Of a stretch of 64,000 nucleotides of DNA, positions 31,205-41,505 are shown in pieces (within the stretch, counting starts at the first letter, position 1; each line of letters opens with the position of its first letter). Under the pieces are notes generated by a model. The model made no database searches and was not told the origin of the DNA. It saw only the letters and a program-made list of their open reading frames with translations. The position numbers were made by a program, and so were the translations under genes. Origin of the DNA: [Phialemoniopsis] sp. UDSM-2020 (Eukaryota; Ascomycota; Sordariomycetes; Thyridiales; Thyridiaceae); NCBI GenBank assembly GCA_018873225.1, contig JAEILZ010000003.1, positions 5,084,001 through 5,148,000 on the forward strand, written 5' to 3'.

Positions 31205-32275
31205 CTAGTTCACTGCTATCGTCTTCTCCAAATCATCTTCGAGCAGGATCCCCTTCATCGCTGCAAGCATGCTCTTATGAATGTCCCCACGAGCAACTAC
31301 CAGACCCCTGTTTCGACTCAGATCTCGTCCAGCGCAGAAGTCGATGTCATTCCCATCCAAATCCGTCACTTTCCCACCTAGCTCGGTTATGATAAGTTGC
31401 GCGCCCGCATGATCCCATATACACATCTTGGACTCTGGGCTTGCCGGCACCAGGAACTGCACGTCACCGCCACCCACGACCAGTGCTGCGTATCGAATGT
31501 GGGAAGACCATATCTCCGTGTTGGGAAATGTAGCCCCGAACATGTCTGCGAGCTTCGCGACAACGTCGTGGCGGCAGGTGAGCGCAGTTGCGCAGTCGAT
31601 GATGTGTAGGTGGCTGGGGTTGGATGGCTTGAGGATATCCAGACGCACTGCATTGTCAAGTCCGCTTGACAACATGGCTCGAACAGTCGCCCCCTGACCT
31701 CGGACGGCCGTCAGCATAATGCCCAGACCATCCTGATCGACCTCCTCCTCTGACACTCGAGTCATCTCAGCGCCAATATTGGGGCAGCCTATGACACCGA
31801 CGACCTCACTGCCATTTTCGATCAGAGCCAATGAAACGGCATACTGTTGTCCCTTCAAGAAAGCCGCAGTCCCATCAATAGGATCCATCGACCAGAAACG
31901 TCCAGACGAGCATCCCGACCCACGTCCGCCCAAGTCAATCAAGTCCAGCATCTCCTCTGGTGATGCAGGCTTTGGTAATGGGATGTCGTCAGCAAAGACG
32001 TCTGGAGAGGCCGTAATCAGTTCAAAGACTTTTTCGCAAAGTGCTGCATCATTCCTCAATGCAGTCGAGTCTTCTTCCCCTATGATTGCATCGTTTGGAA
32101 AGGCGTGGTGGATGGCTTTGATGAGTAACGCTTGGGCTGCGAAGTCGGCAACTGTCACTGGGGAATTGTCGTCTTTCAAGATTCCGCTGACCGTGGATTG
32201 TATCCGTTTCGTGAGAATCGAGGCGCGCAGGACGGCAAGCTCTGCCAAGTGCCTCTCGTGGGCGTAAGGAAGCAT
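31205..32275 (-). CDS. HAL2-type 3'(2'),5'-bisphosphate nucleotidase-like phosphatase
   Basis: Member of the lithium-sensitive, Mg-dependent inositol monophosphatase superfamily, closest in layout to HAL2/Met22 (PAP phosphatase). Single exon, 356 residues from the ATG at 32275. Motifs: SPVTVADFAAQALL near residue 40, IIGEEDS (metal Glu-Glu), WSMDPIDGTAAFLKG (metal Asp-x-x-Asp-Gly-Thr) and WDHAGAQLI (third metal Asp). These predict release of phosphate from a 3'-phosphorylated nucleotide or a phospho-sugar/inositol. It may be a paralog of the housekeeping enzyme. A broken fragment of a related gene is at 38590-38725. It is divergent from the permease at 32792 (516 bp). Confidence 0.88.
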   Translation of the reverse strand: MLPYAHERHLAELAVLRASILTKRIQSTVSGILKDDNSPVTVADFAAQALLIKAIHHAFPNDAIIGEEDSTALRNDAALCEKVFELITASPDVFADDIPLPKPASPEEMLDLIDLGGRGSGCSSGRFWSMDPIDGTAAFLKGQQYAVSLALIENGSEVVGVIGCPNIGAEMTRVSEEEVDQDGLGIMLTAVRGQGATVRAMLSSGLDNAVRLDILKPSNPSHLHIIDCATALTCRHDVVAKLADMFGATFPNTEIWSSHIRYAALVVGGGDVQFLVPASPESKMCIWDHAGAQLIITELGGKVTDLDGNDIDFCAGRDLSRNRGLVVARGDIHKSMLAAMKGILLEDDLEKTIAVN

Positions 32276-32791
32276 GTCGGGTTGAAATAATGACAAGTGT
32301 TCTAGCGGCTGTTATTCTTGTTAGTTGAAGCAATGGCCTTTCGATTTTCAACAACGTGGTTTTATAGCACAGCACCTCGGATGTTGCTCCATCGGCAAGA
32401 GTCACACATGCTCATCAGGTGTCGACTTGGGTCTTAACGTTTCACATACCACTCACACCGCACGCGCACGTGGGTACAGATTGGTCTGTAAGTGCCAGCA
32501 TCTCGGCAAAAGCGGATACCACTAGCAAAGGAAGCTCGCCAAAAGTGGATGCCTCATATTCATGGGCACCACTTCACAGGAAGCGTCAAAGTCACTGGCC
32601 AGAATCTAGCGCTCGCTCAGCACGCGTGGAACTTTCTTCCCCTAAAAGCTTCAACTCCGGAATTCTATAAGATGTGATGTTACGAACCCTGGGTACTGAA
32701 GGCTAGTTCTCCCAACTCCTCAACCCGTCCTTCATCTCTGCACCGTACTTGACAAATATCACTGCCTAAACAACTCTCGGAGACCTTCGCC
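32276..32791. other. Divergent promoter, HAL2-like gene/permease
   Basis: 516 bp between start codons. A CACACCGCACGCGCACGTGGG stretch (about 32455-32475) includes a GCACGTGG E-box-like word, of the kind recognised by Pho4/bHLH proteins. No coding frame. Confidence 0.5.
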
Positions 32792-34576
32792 ATGGTCAAA
32801 TCACTCGAAGAAACCGCGGCTGTGTCAGAAAACCTGCGCGCAGATGCCGAAGCTGCGACGGCCTGGGAACACTCGCTGACGACTCGTCATGCCTTGAAGA
32901 TATACTACAAGGCTGCCTGGTGGAGCATTGTCATGTCCCTGGCTTTGGTGATGGAGGGTTTTGACACCAAACTCATGGGTTCGCTCTACGCGCAGCCTGC
33001 TTTCCAAGAGGCCTACGGCGTTCGACAGCCTAACGGGTCCTATCAAATCTCTGCCCCTTGGCAAAGCGGAATGGGAGGCATATCGGGAGTCACGTCCATC
33101 ATGGGCATGTTCTTAGGTGGATACATGACCGAAAGATTCGGCTTCCCGATAACTATGATGGCTGCGCTGCTGTCCATGCCTCCTCCAATCTTTGCCTTTT
33201 TCTTTGCTCCGAGCCTCGAGGTGTTGGCTGTTGGGCAGTTCCTTCTCGGTACGTTGCCAGAGTTGGTTCCTATAACGGCACCTTTAACTTTGTTTAGGAC
33301 TTCCGTTGGGCGTGTTCCAAACCGTCACTACAGTCTACGCTGCCGAGGTCATGCCCACCCGCCTTCGCCCTTACCTTACAAGTTTTATCTCTTTAGTCTG
33401 GGTGAGTGCCTCGAAGTAATATACCAAACCCGATACTGATGTGTTTAGGCCATTGGACAACTTCTCTCAGCCGTCGTGCTCCGCGGCACCCTCAATCTGC
33501 CTAGCCCTTGGGCCTACCGTGTGCCATTTGCCCTCCAGTGAGTTTCTTCGATCCGATCGTATACTTGGTACGTCTTCTGACCTACTTATAGGTGGTTCTG
33601 GCCCGTAGTCCTTATCGTGGGAGTTTACTTCGCTCCAGAGTCACCCTGGTGGCTCGTCCGACAAAATCGCCTGGACGAAGCTGAAGTTGTCGTCTCTCAA
33701 TTGACTTCCGATGGACTCGATTTCGACGTGAAGAAGCTCGTGTCTCTTATGGTCTTCACAACCGAGTACGAGCGCGAGATTGATTCCAGTACGAGCTACA
33801 TTGCTTGCTTCAAGGGGACGAACCTCCGCAGAACCGTCATCTGCATCGGGATCTATTGCATGCAGGTCATTACAGGCTCAACTCTAAGGGCTTGGATGAC
33901 GTACTTCTTCCAGCAGGCCGGTTTGCCGACAGACCAAGCTTTCAACATGTCTATTGTCGGATTATCGCTTGCCGTACTTGGCGTCTTGGGCTCGGTAAGT
34001 TTCGTTGAGGGTGCTTCTGTTAGTGGTTCAGCACTAACATCAATACCGCAGTGGATTGTCATGACCTACGTGGGCCGAAGAACTATGTATCTCTGGGGCA
34101 TTGTTATTTCAACGGTCCTCTTTGCGGCCATCGGCGGCATGGGAGTCCCCTTGAGGAGTGGGCCGAACTCAGCCTTGTCATGGGCAATCGGGTCTCTCCT
34201 GATGTTTGATGCCTTTGTGGCCGACCTACTGGTGCTACCAGTCACATTTCCCTTGGTGTCCGAGATCCCGTCTTCACTCCTCCGAAGCAAGTCGGTCGTC
34301 GTTGCCCGCAATTCCTACACTGTTATCAATATAGTCGCCGGTACCGTCACCCCGTACATGCTCAATCCCACCGCTTGGAATTGGGGTGCGCTCACGGGGT
34401 TCTTCTGGGGAGGGGCTTGCGTACTAGGTTTCATCTTCACTTACTTCATGGTTCCCGAGCCCAAGGACCGGACAACTGCTGAGATGGACATTTTGTTTGA
34501 GAGGAAAGTCCCTGTACGGAAATTCAAAGACACCAAGGTCGATCTCGCTCATGTTGAAGGGCACGTACAGGTCTGA
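32792..34576 (+). CDS. MFS sugar porter, alpha-glucoside/maltose permease type
   Basis: Proton-coupled sugar permease of the fungal MAL/alpha-glucoside group, in the plasma membrane. The start is ATG 32792; the cytosolic N-terminus has EHSLTTRHALKIYYKAAWWS, then MEGFDTKLMGSLYAQPAF, the MAL-type TM1. Further landmarks: GYMTERFGF, GVFQTVTTVYAAEVMPTRLRPYL, ESPWWLVRQNRLDEAE, TGSTLRAWMTYFFQQAGL and PEPKDRTTAEMD. Introns near 33252-33298, 33401-33448, 33540-33592 and 33994-34050 are needed. The usual PETKG-type motif reads PEPKDR. The substrate may be an alpha-glucoside, but the neighbouring GDPD and phosphatase suggest another possibility. Confidence 0.87.
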
Positions 34577-35006
34577 TCTAGAAGCTGTTGGTCCGTACTT
34601 CTTGGCATCAGCGCAAGATACACGAGGAAAGGACAGAAGTAGACCGGTCGTGGTATATCAAGTAACACCAGTACATGAGTTGTTCATGGTCAATGGAACT
34701 ACAATCTTGTTGCCTAGCCAAGCATTGAACGCAGGTCATTATCCTCCATCACGTCCACCCAATGAGTCGTGTATAGCCCAGGAAGTAATCTGCAGCTCGA
34801 CGCTAGACTTGCACACAATCCAACTGATACACAATGACGACGCGGTCCCAACAACACGCTTCAACTCTCATGACAGCAGTAGCATGACAGGCCTCCACGA
34901 GTGTGATTTCACTGCATATCTCAGGTGGTAACAGGATATTGTGAACCCTCACGTCTCGTAATAATTGTTATTTGAGAACTGTTACTATCAAAAAACGACT
35001 GCCCCC
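34577..35006. other. Convergent intergenic region with relic
   Basis: Contains the regulator relic (34700-34787) and, immediately next to it, the 18-mer TCTGCAGCTCGACGCTAG (34789-34806). No live gene. Confidence 0.5.
34700..34787 (-). pseudogene. Relic of a Zn2Cys6 regulator 3' end
   Basis: The minus strand encodes LPGLYTTHWVDVMED, then NDLRSMLG and a stop (34714-34716), nearly the same as the last residues of the regulator at 38911-41065 (same peptide to MED, then HNLRSMFG and stop). Nucleotide similarity is high and extends a little into the 3' untranslated region. Similarity stops abruptly upstream, so only the last 25 or so codons remain. Confidence 0.85.
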
Positions 35007-36612
35007 TCATGCATTCTCCATCTTGAACCAGTCATGCGCCAGCACCTCTGCAACACTCAGGCGCTTCTCAACTTCGTAGCGGAACATCTTATACAAGAGA
35101 TCTGCCAACATATGCTGTTCGGCACTCGGTGTCGCCAAACTATTCTGTACTGTGCCACTGTCATCACCGCCCTGTTTGATCACTTCTCTGGGTTTGCCCA
35201 ATGCGACCTCTAGTGACCACTCTTCCTTGACATCCCCGTCTCGAAGCCACGTTCCATCGTCATCAAAGAAGTCCGATCGAGCCTGCCAGCTGTCCCACCA
35301 GGATTGGGGAAGTTTGCCGAAGAAACGTACCATTTCCGACACCAACTCATCTTTGTCGTATATCATGTAGAAGAGCGGAATCTGCTGACGGATCTCAAAA
35401 AGAGTGCAGGCTAGGGCCCATAGATCGCAGGCAGGGCCAACTGCATTGTCCTGCTCCAGTAGCATCTCAGGCGGCAGGTAGTTCTCGGGGATGCCCAAGT
35501 CTTCCGGAGGGGAAGATATTGAATAAGACTCGCCAAAGTCAATCACACAGATTTGATCCGTTAGATATTCCGCGCCTAATTTTGAAGTGTCGGCCGGGAG
35601 TGTAAGGTAGCGTGGCGAGAACTCTGGGAGTTCTTCACCAGACTCGGAACGCACATGGGCCTTCTCCGGCTGACCCAGTAAGGAGAGTAGCTCGTCTTCA
35701 GTCAACTGGTCAATGTTGGTGAGCCTGACAAGAATGTTGGAGGGCCGGAAATCTTCAACATGGTTAGATGCAAGCAAATAGGGCAAGAGGAAGGAGGCAG
35801 TACTCACCTCCATGACAGAGTCCTTGCTGATGCAAGAAATTCAGAGCCAGTGCGGCTTGTTGAGCCATCCTTCGGAGAATGGGTCCCGCTTCGCCCTTCA
35901 ACCTCAGCCATAGACGAGGTGAAACGCAAGGGCCAAGCACTGGTAGAACGATACATTGATGGACCCCATTGGGACCGTTGATCGTGAAAGAGTCGAGAGG
36001 GATGGCGATGTACTCAGACCCAGGTATAGAACGATCCAGGTTTGCCAGCTTGAGATCCGAGACATCCTCCGGAGCCACGTCACTGGCCATGACTTTGACA
36101 GCAACATAACCAGAGCGTTGGAGGTCCCGACAGAGCCATACTGTGCCGAAACCACCATGACCTAATTTGTGGATTACTCGATAACGTGCAGAAGGGCCGA
36201 GAGCATCACCAAGATGAACAGGATGATATCCACCCTCTTGGTACTCTTCTAAGGGTTCGAGGCCCTCGTTGATCCCATCCAGATAGGTGCCATGGGAGGT
36301 TGCCGGTGCATGGTCGAGATCTCCATCGTAATCAAATGGCGGCGTACCTTCCATGAGCTCATAGTCACGGACACGAACGGGGCGCGCGGCAAGGTCAACC
36401 TCTGGAGTCCGAGAACGATCTCTATCAGACATGGTCACAGACGTGAAATCTGTCTTGCGTTTGGAGAAAGTAGCGAATAAAGGTGTTTTGGGTGCAGATC
36501 GCGGGTAATAAAAAAGTCTCAGGAAAGTTGATGGGTTATGAGCAAGAGTTCGAGGCAAGAGCCATGAATTTGGAGCAATAAAATAGCGCGAATTGCGAAG
36601 TGATGAATTCAT
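35007..36612 (-). CDS. SRPK-like protein kinase
   Basis: Serine/threonine kinase resembling the fungus-specific SRPK expansions. Exons 35808-36612 and 35007-35752 (55-nt intron) give 516 residues from ATG 36612, or 456 from ATG 36432 (MSDRDRSRTPEV). The longer form adds an Arg/Ser-rich leader as in some fungal SRPKs. Visible: Gly loop KLGHGGFGTVWLCRD, VAIK-type Lys in GYVAVKVM, catalytic loop HGDFRPSNIL formed across the intron, DFG in VIDFGES, and an LPPEMLL APE-equivalent. The catalytic loop keeps Asp and Asn but has Arg for the usual Lys (HRDLKxxN). A long insert between the loop and DFG is typical of SRPK spacers. Probably active; target unknown. Confidence 0.85.
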
Positions 36613-37612
36613 GCAGAAACCAAAAGATGGGTTTTAAGGACAGAGATTCCTCGAAGCACATCAACTAAGTGAGGTGATGTGATGTTGGCTTTTTGCGCGA
36701 GTGACGCGCGAGTTAGCAGAGGCCCCCACCTTTTGCACAAGGAATAATTGGTTGAGCTCAGGCCTTAATGTTACATCAGCGGCTATTTGACGCCCACCAC
36801 CTGGCCAAAAACAGCGCCTAGCAGATCTCCGCCAAAGTCCTGGGCCAGTTCAAGGTCAGGGCCGGTTCTGAGATGAAGACCGGAAGTAAGTCCGCCAGCC
36901 GCGCGGTAACACCACCTGTATAACTCAAAAAGAACCGCGGATTTCGGCTCGGACGGCTGAACCATACTGTCGGAGAGAAGACACAGCTAGCCGCCGAGGC
37001 TAGATACGACTCAGAGTAGCACTGTACTTCAAAGGACGGCTACGATTACGGCCAACAGTCCAAATGTCAAACGTCCTTAGTGTGCATTCTTGTGGCTGTG
37101 CGGGCCAACACTCGGTTAATATCAAGAAAAGTAGCAACTAGCTCATTGCCGGCGTGACGCCGTTTCACTTTCAATGTTGGCCTTGTTGACTGTCCCGATG
37201 TGAGTGTCATTTCAGATCATGTGCTTCAATCAAGACGCAGGATGCTCTGAAAAAAAAATAGCAAGCCTTGTGGTAATCTGAACGACTGGACGAAGCCGGC
37301 TTGGATCGGGCCACGGCCTTCGCGCGTCTCGCTGCTTCAATGCAACTTGTGATGCTAATCCTGGCAGCCAGCAACGTTGAATGTTCCGAATGATTGCAAC
37401 GCGTGTCCATGGTAAGGAGTAAGACCTGGTCGAAGATCATCTCTTGATGCAAGCTCATGCAATATAAATATGAGAGCATTCGTGCCCTCTTCATCCGAGT
37501 GTGAAAGGTTATAACATTCAAACATCATTGCATCGTTCTCTACTTTGTCTGGTACATTGCTGCAACATCTTGTATTCGTTTAATCTATCTTCCAGCGTTC
37601 TTTTACTTCAGT
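36613..37612. other. Intergenic region, 1 kb
   Basis: No supported gene. A 60-codon minus-strand frame at 36783-36965 has no recognisable domain and is not called. GACGCGCGAG repeats near 36700 lie upstream of the kinase. Confidence 0.5.
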
Positions 37613-38177
37613 ATGCCTAAGTTTCCCGGTGATTATGTCTTTCACCAAGTCGGCAGAGGGACAACGACGGATCCCCTGGTATGAAACCATCCGTTCCGGG
37701 GAGCTGAATTCAGGATTAACGAAAGAATTAGATAATGTGGCTTATCGAACCTCCAAGCAGTACCAGCCGTAGGCTGGGTAACGAACAGGTTGCACGAGAT
37801 CTCGGCCTTGTTGGGTTTACACATATTTGGATCAGGTATGCACTTCTCTCTCAATTCGTTGCCATAACCCCAATTCCCTCTGGGAATCATTGGACATTCC
37901 ATGTGGCAAAGGAAGCTCGCAGACTGATGCGTCCATGAACAGGCACTGTGACCACGGAACTACCCGCCGAAGTGTCGTGACCCGTCGTGGTCACCGCTAC
38001 CGACAAATGGTCCGCACTGATAACCATATCACGGTCTTCTGTGGCAGAAGTAGCAGGGCTGATCGTCAGGGAGACATCTTCTGTGTTGTGGAGCGTAATG
38101 GACAATGGCGTATCATGTACGATCACGAACGTCGGGATCCAAACGGCCGGGGCATCGAGCTGTACCGATTCCGTTAG
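37613..38177 (+). CDS. Small hypothetical protein, three exons
   Basis: Exons 37613-37678, 37789-37835 and 37943-38177 join in frame by GT-AG introns (110 and 107 nt) to give 115 residues with no stop. It starts MPKFPGDYVFHQVGRG; the middle exon reads VARDLGLVGFTHIWI; and the last is Arg-rich, ending ERRDPNGRGIELYRFR. There are no signal peptide, membrane segment or known motifs, and few Cys. The exon-3 frame is compositionally protein-like (DIFCVVERNGQWRIMYD looks like two beta strands). Function unknown; possibly a lineage-specific gene. Confidence 0.5.
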
Positions 38178-38589
38178 GGTCAGTAGCGCGGAGGCGACCA
38201 TCAAGACTATGTATCTAGAGAAGGCCTTGCTGGACAGAGAGCCTTGAAATTCAGGTACTACGGGTCCCTGGTGGTCCCGTACTCACAAAGTTGGTTACAG
38301 TTATACTATGTTTTTGTCACTGCTTTTGTTTGATAGGATATGATCCGACATCTTGAAGAATCACATACGGTATATGCCTTGATTTCATAGATTTAGATGA
38401 AATTAGAAGTCGCTAACTCTGGACAGAAAGCGAAGCAACACGCAAATTTAGTGTTTCTAACTATTGTTTGTTCTCTTCTCCTTGAATGCCTCTTTTCAAC
38501 GTAATCATGCTGATGTATATATTTCCGGAAGCAAGTACCAGGTTCCTGTTGCATCTTCGGCCTCGAGTCTCGGGTGTTAGGGTTGCCTC
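38178..38589. other. Intergenic region
   Basis: Contains an inverted repeat TACGGG...CCCGTA (about 38259-38282) just after the small gene; otherwise nothing seen. Confidence 0.4.
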
Positions 38590-38725
38590 CTGGCGGATTC
38601 ACACGTCAACGCCACCAACGGCAAGTGCTGTGAGGTAGATGCAGCGGGGAGCACATTCTTATTCTGGGAAGTTCAGCAGTGGGGAACTCCAAGCTTCGCG
38701 AGCGCCCGCAACATCTCGGCACTAT
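38590..38725 (-). pseudogene. Relic of a HAL2-like phosphatase
   Basis: Collinear with 31450-31570 of the HAL2-like gene: two conserved blocks (CACGTCA at 38602 versus 31460; AGCTTCGCG at 38692 versus 31551) are 90 and 91 bp apart. The first 29 bp match at 25 positions. The minus strand reads a decayed FP...IY..AL.VGG.DV, in register with FPNTEIW...ALVVGGGDV of the gene, but with two in-frame stops and a frameshift. It is a small internal fragment of a paralog. Confidence 0.6.
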
Positions 38726-38910
38726 GATACGGACAAGTTCTAACATTCAAGAATGCCGTGCCATCCTCGATCAAGGTTAGAAATTCAGCGTCCTATTTCA
38801 TTCTCCTAGATATCACGAGGGCTGCGAGAGAAAATCATAGAGGGGCCGACTCTCAGCATAGGAGTCACCAACACAAGAGAGCCTTGATATTTGAAGTGCA
38901 ATCTGAGACC

Positions 38911-41065
38911 CTAGCCGAACATTGAACGCAAGTTATGATCCTCCATAACGTCCACCCAATGCGTCGTGTATAGCCCAGGAAGTTCATTATCGTACGCTCT
39001 CCACACCTCCAGTACAAGCTCTTTGGCAACGGCAACAGGAGTAGGTGGTAGACTACTTTCCAGGATGCCCAGTCTCTCCAAGGTAAACTGCCTAGCTTTC
39101 AGTACATCATCAACCATAGCGTCTGGGCTGGATGCCGGGTCCGTCGCTTGGCCTATCTGGCTGATGTACCGCGATAGACTAGTGTCCTGCAGGACTTGAC
39201 TGTCGTCGATCTCCGAAGGGCTGCCTTGGCTCCCTTCCCAGTCCACAAAAGTACTCTCTACAACAGAAGAGTCCAATTGTTTCCGTCTGAGGCCGGTGCT
39301 AGCTGATATGTACAGCAGTGGCTGAATGACGCGGCTGCCGGACGTCGGCGGGATGCCTTCGAGAATCTTAACCAGATGTAGACTCAGGGGAGTAATCCAC
39401 TCGGACCAAAGAACAGCCTCGTTGGCTACTAGTGACGGCTTTTGGGGGAGCCGGAGCGAAGCCAGGTATGGAAAAGTCTGGTATAATTGTAAGAGCGCTG
39501 CCAGTCGGTACGCCTCTGCGATTCCGACCAGGTGTGATACTGGAGTCGCGCCGTCCCCAGTGTTGTCGATGTTGCCATCGTCAGAAGGGAAGTGCAACGC
39601 CAACAGCTTCTCTTCAATGATTTCGGCCTGGGAAAAATCATCACATACTGGCATAAATAGCCATTGAGGCTGCGTAGCTGTTGCTCGCATCTGCTGACGG
39701 AAGCTCCTACAAAGCTTGACCGATTCAGTAAAGAGCTGATTTGTGAGAGTCGATATCCCGGTCCACGGATGCAACCCATCTCCGAGTTGGAGCTGCTGTG
39801 GCACCGTAGGTTGGATGACAGTTGTCAATGCACTATCACCAATGTCTTCAGCGGGTTGGCTATCGTTGTCATTGTGGACGACTGCCAGTAGCATCTCGCA
39901 GTAAGCCATAGACTTGTTGAAGAAAGACAACATGTCTTTATCCAGAGACTCGAGAGACGGTGCCATCTGCCTGTTAAGACGCCGAAGGAGCGCCTTTGCC
40001 TCTTTGAAGAAAGGTAAGCCGAGAGCGCGCGCGTCTACCCAGCATATAGTAGTTCCCATGCAGAACAAGGAGAACAACAAGCCGGTCGGGACGACAAAGA
40101 AAGGGAATGCGCTCCTTTTCACTATCATCAACTCTGCTTGTATACAATCGGTCGCCGTTTGCATAAGCCGGAGCGCGGACTGGCGCATCCAAGGGAATCG
40201 AGACGCCATGAAACCAGCAGACATGCTTTCGAGGGAGCTGCGCACCGTGGCGGAGTTATGCCACAGATCGATGGCAATCTTGCGGTTCAGATTATTGTTC
40301 GAGTCGAAGCCCGACCATGCCGGGCAGACTTGCTCAAACCAACTGATGATGAATGCCGACGAAGTGTCCACGAGAGTTGTAGTCGGAAGAACCAAGTCCT
40401 GGTTGTCAGGGAAGGATACGTCCAAGATGTCGGCGCTCAGGAAGTCCGGTTGGGGGAAGAGCTCGTCAAATGATGATAATAGCTGCTCCTCTTCATTTCG
40501 ATTCTCACTGGCTTCATCCTGCTGCTTTGCTGCCGATCTCGATATATCCAATCCCACTGACTTCTCGCCCACTTGCGAGCCACGCCTCCGCGCCGTGTGA
40601 CTTACACTGCTCCGTCGTTTGGAGGATATGGTATCAGTTTCAGCTTGGGACTGGGAACCCACTCCTATGCTATTCGTATCATCTGAATGCGTCGAGGCTC
40701 GCCTTTGCGATCGTTCTTGTGTGTTGGGCGGTGAGCTACCGGTCGTAAAAGGCTGAACTTGAAAGTCCGGCTGGTACTTGAAGGACCACTTCAGGTCCTG
40801 CTTGTAACCCGGGCATTTGAGGCCCTTTTCGGAACACCTCAAACACACGGGTCTCGCTTCGTCGCATTTGATCTATGTCGTTTCTTAGCATGGTCTTGTA
40901 GATATACATCAAATCTCACATTCTCGACGACTAGAGGATGCTCGATAACAACTTAGGCAGACATACATGCTTTGTCTTGCAGGTGAGGCAACCTGCCCTC
41001 GATCGAGGAGGGAGACCAGCTCTAGGCCCTTTTCGTCCCGCCTTGGGTGTCTTCTGCGCTACCAT
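38911..41065 (-). CDS. Zn2Cys6 transcription factor
   Basis: Nuclear regulator of 686 residues from exons 40967-41065 and 38911-40872 (94-nt intron inside the zinc cluster). The cluster reads GCLTCKTKH then IKCDEARPVCLRCSEKGLKC: C-x2-C-x6-C-x6-C-x2-C-x6-C, placed at residues 26-53. Basic residues (KTPKAGRKGPRAG) precede it. The remainder is a Fungal_trans_2 type domain (SADILDVSFPDNQDL, SAFIISWFEQVCPAWSGFD) and ends THWVDVMEDHNLRSMFG. A relic of a close paralog's 3' end lies at 34700-34787. The nearest candidate targets are the DUF3445 gene and the ammonium permease. Confidence 0.9.
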
Positions 41066-41505
41066 CAAAGTGGAAGAGATATGGCCGTTGAGTGTTGGAG
41101 CGAGATGGTGCAGACAGTCACTAGGAAGTCCACATCGGAGATCAAAGAGCACGAGTCATCCGTACACTGGAAATGACAGAATGAAGTCAGAAGGATTCAG
41201 TATGTCATTTTGTTGCAAAAGGTCAGGGAAAAGGGAAGCCGACTAGGGTGTGTGCGACTCTCTCATTATCAGGAATGCGGGGGCAGAAGCGGAGCGGTTT
41301 ATCTCCCAGCTTCACACGCCCGGCGCAACGGGGGGTCCCGGCAATGATAAGCACTCAGCTCGTCCATGATTGGTCACAGACACGTAATTCTGGCTGCCCT
41401 ACCACTCTTTAGTACGATTTACAGCCCCTACTTCACTTGTCCCAACACATACGTAGTTGGTCCAGGCCAAGTTCAGTCATCTACCTATCACTACCTGGCT
41501 ATCAC
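41066..41505. other. Intergenic region
   Basis: 5' flank of the regulator and 3' flank of the DUF3445 gene; no gene seen. Confidence 0.5.

Noticed and set aside
36783..36965. 60-codon minus-strand frame with protein-like composition
   Set aside because: No homologous family recognised, no splice partners found; too short to call.
38259..38282. TACGGG...CCCGTA hairpin as a terminator
   Set aside because: Fungal Pol II genes do not use such terminators; likely chance.
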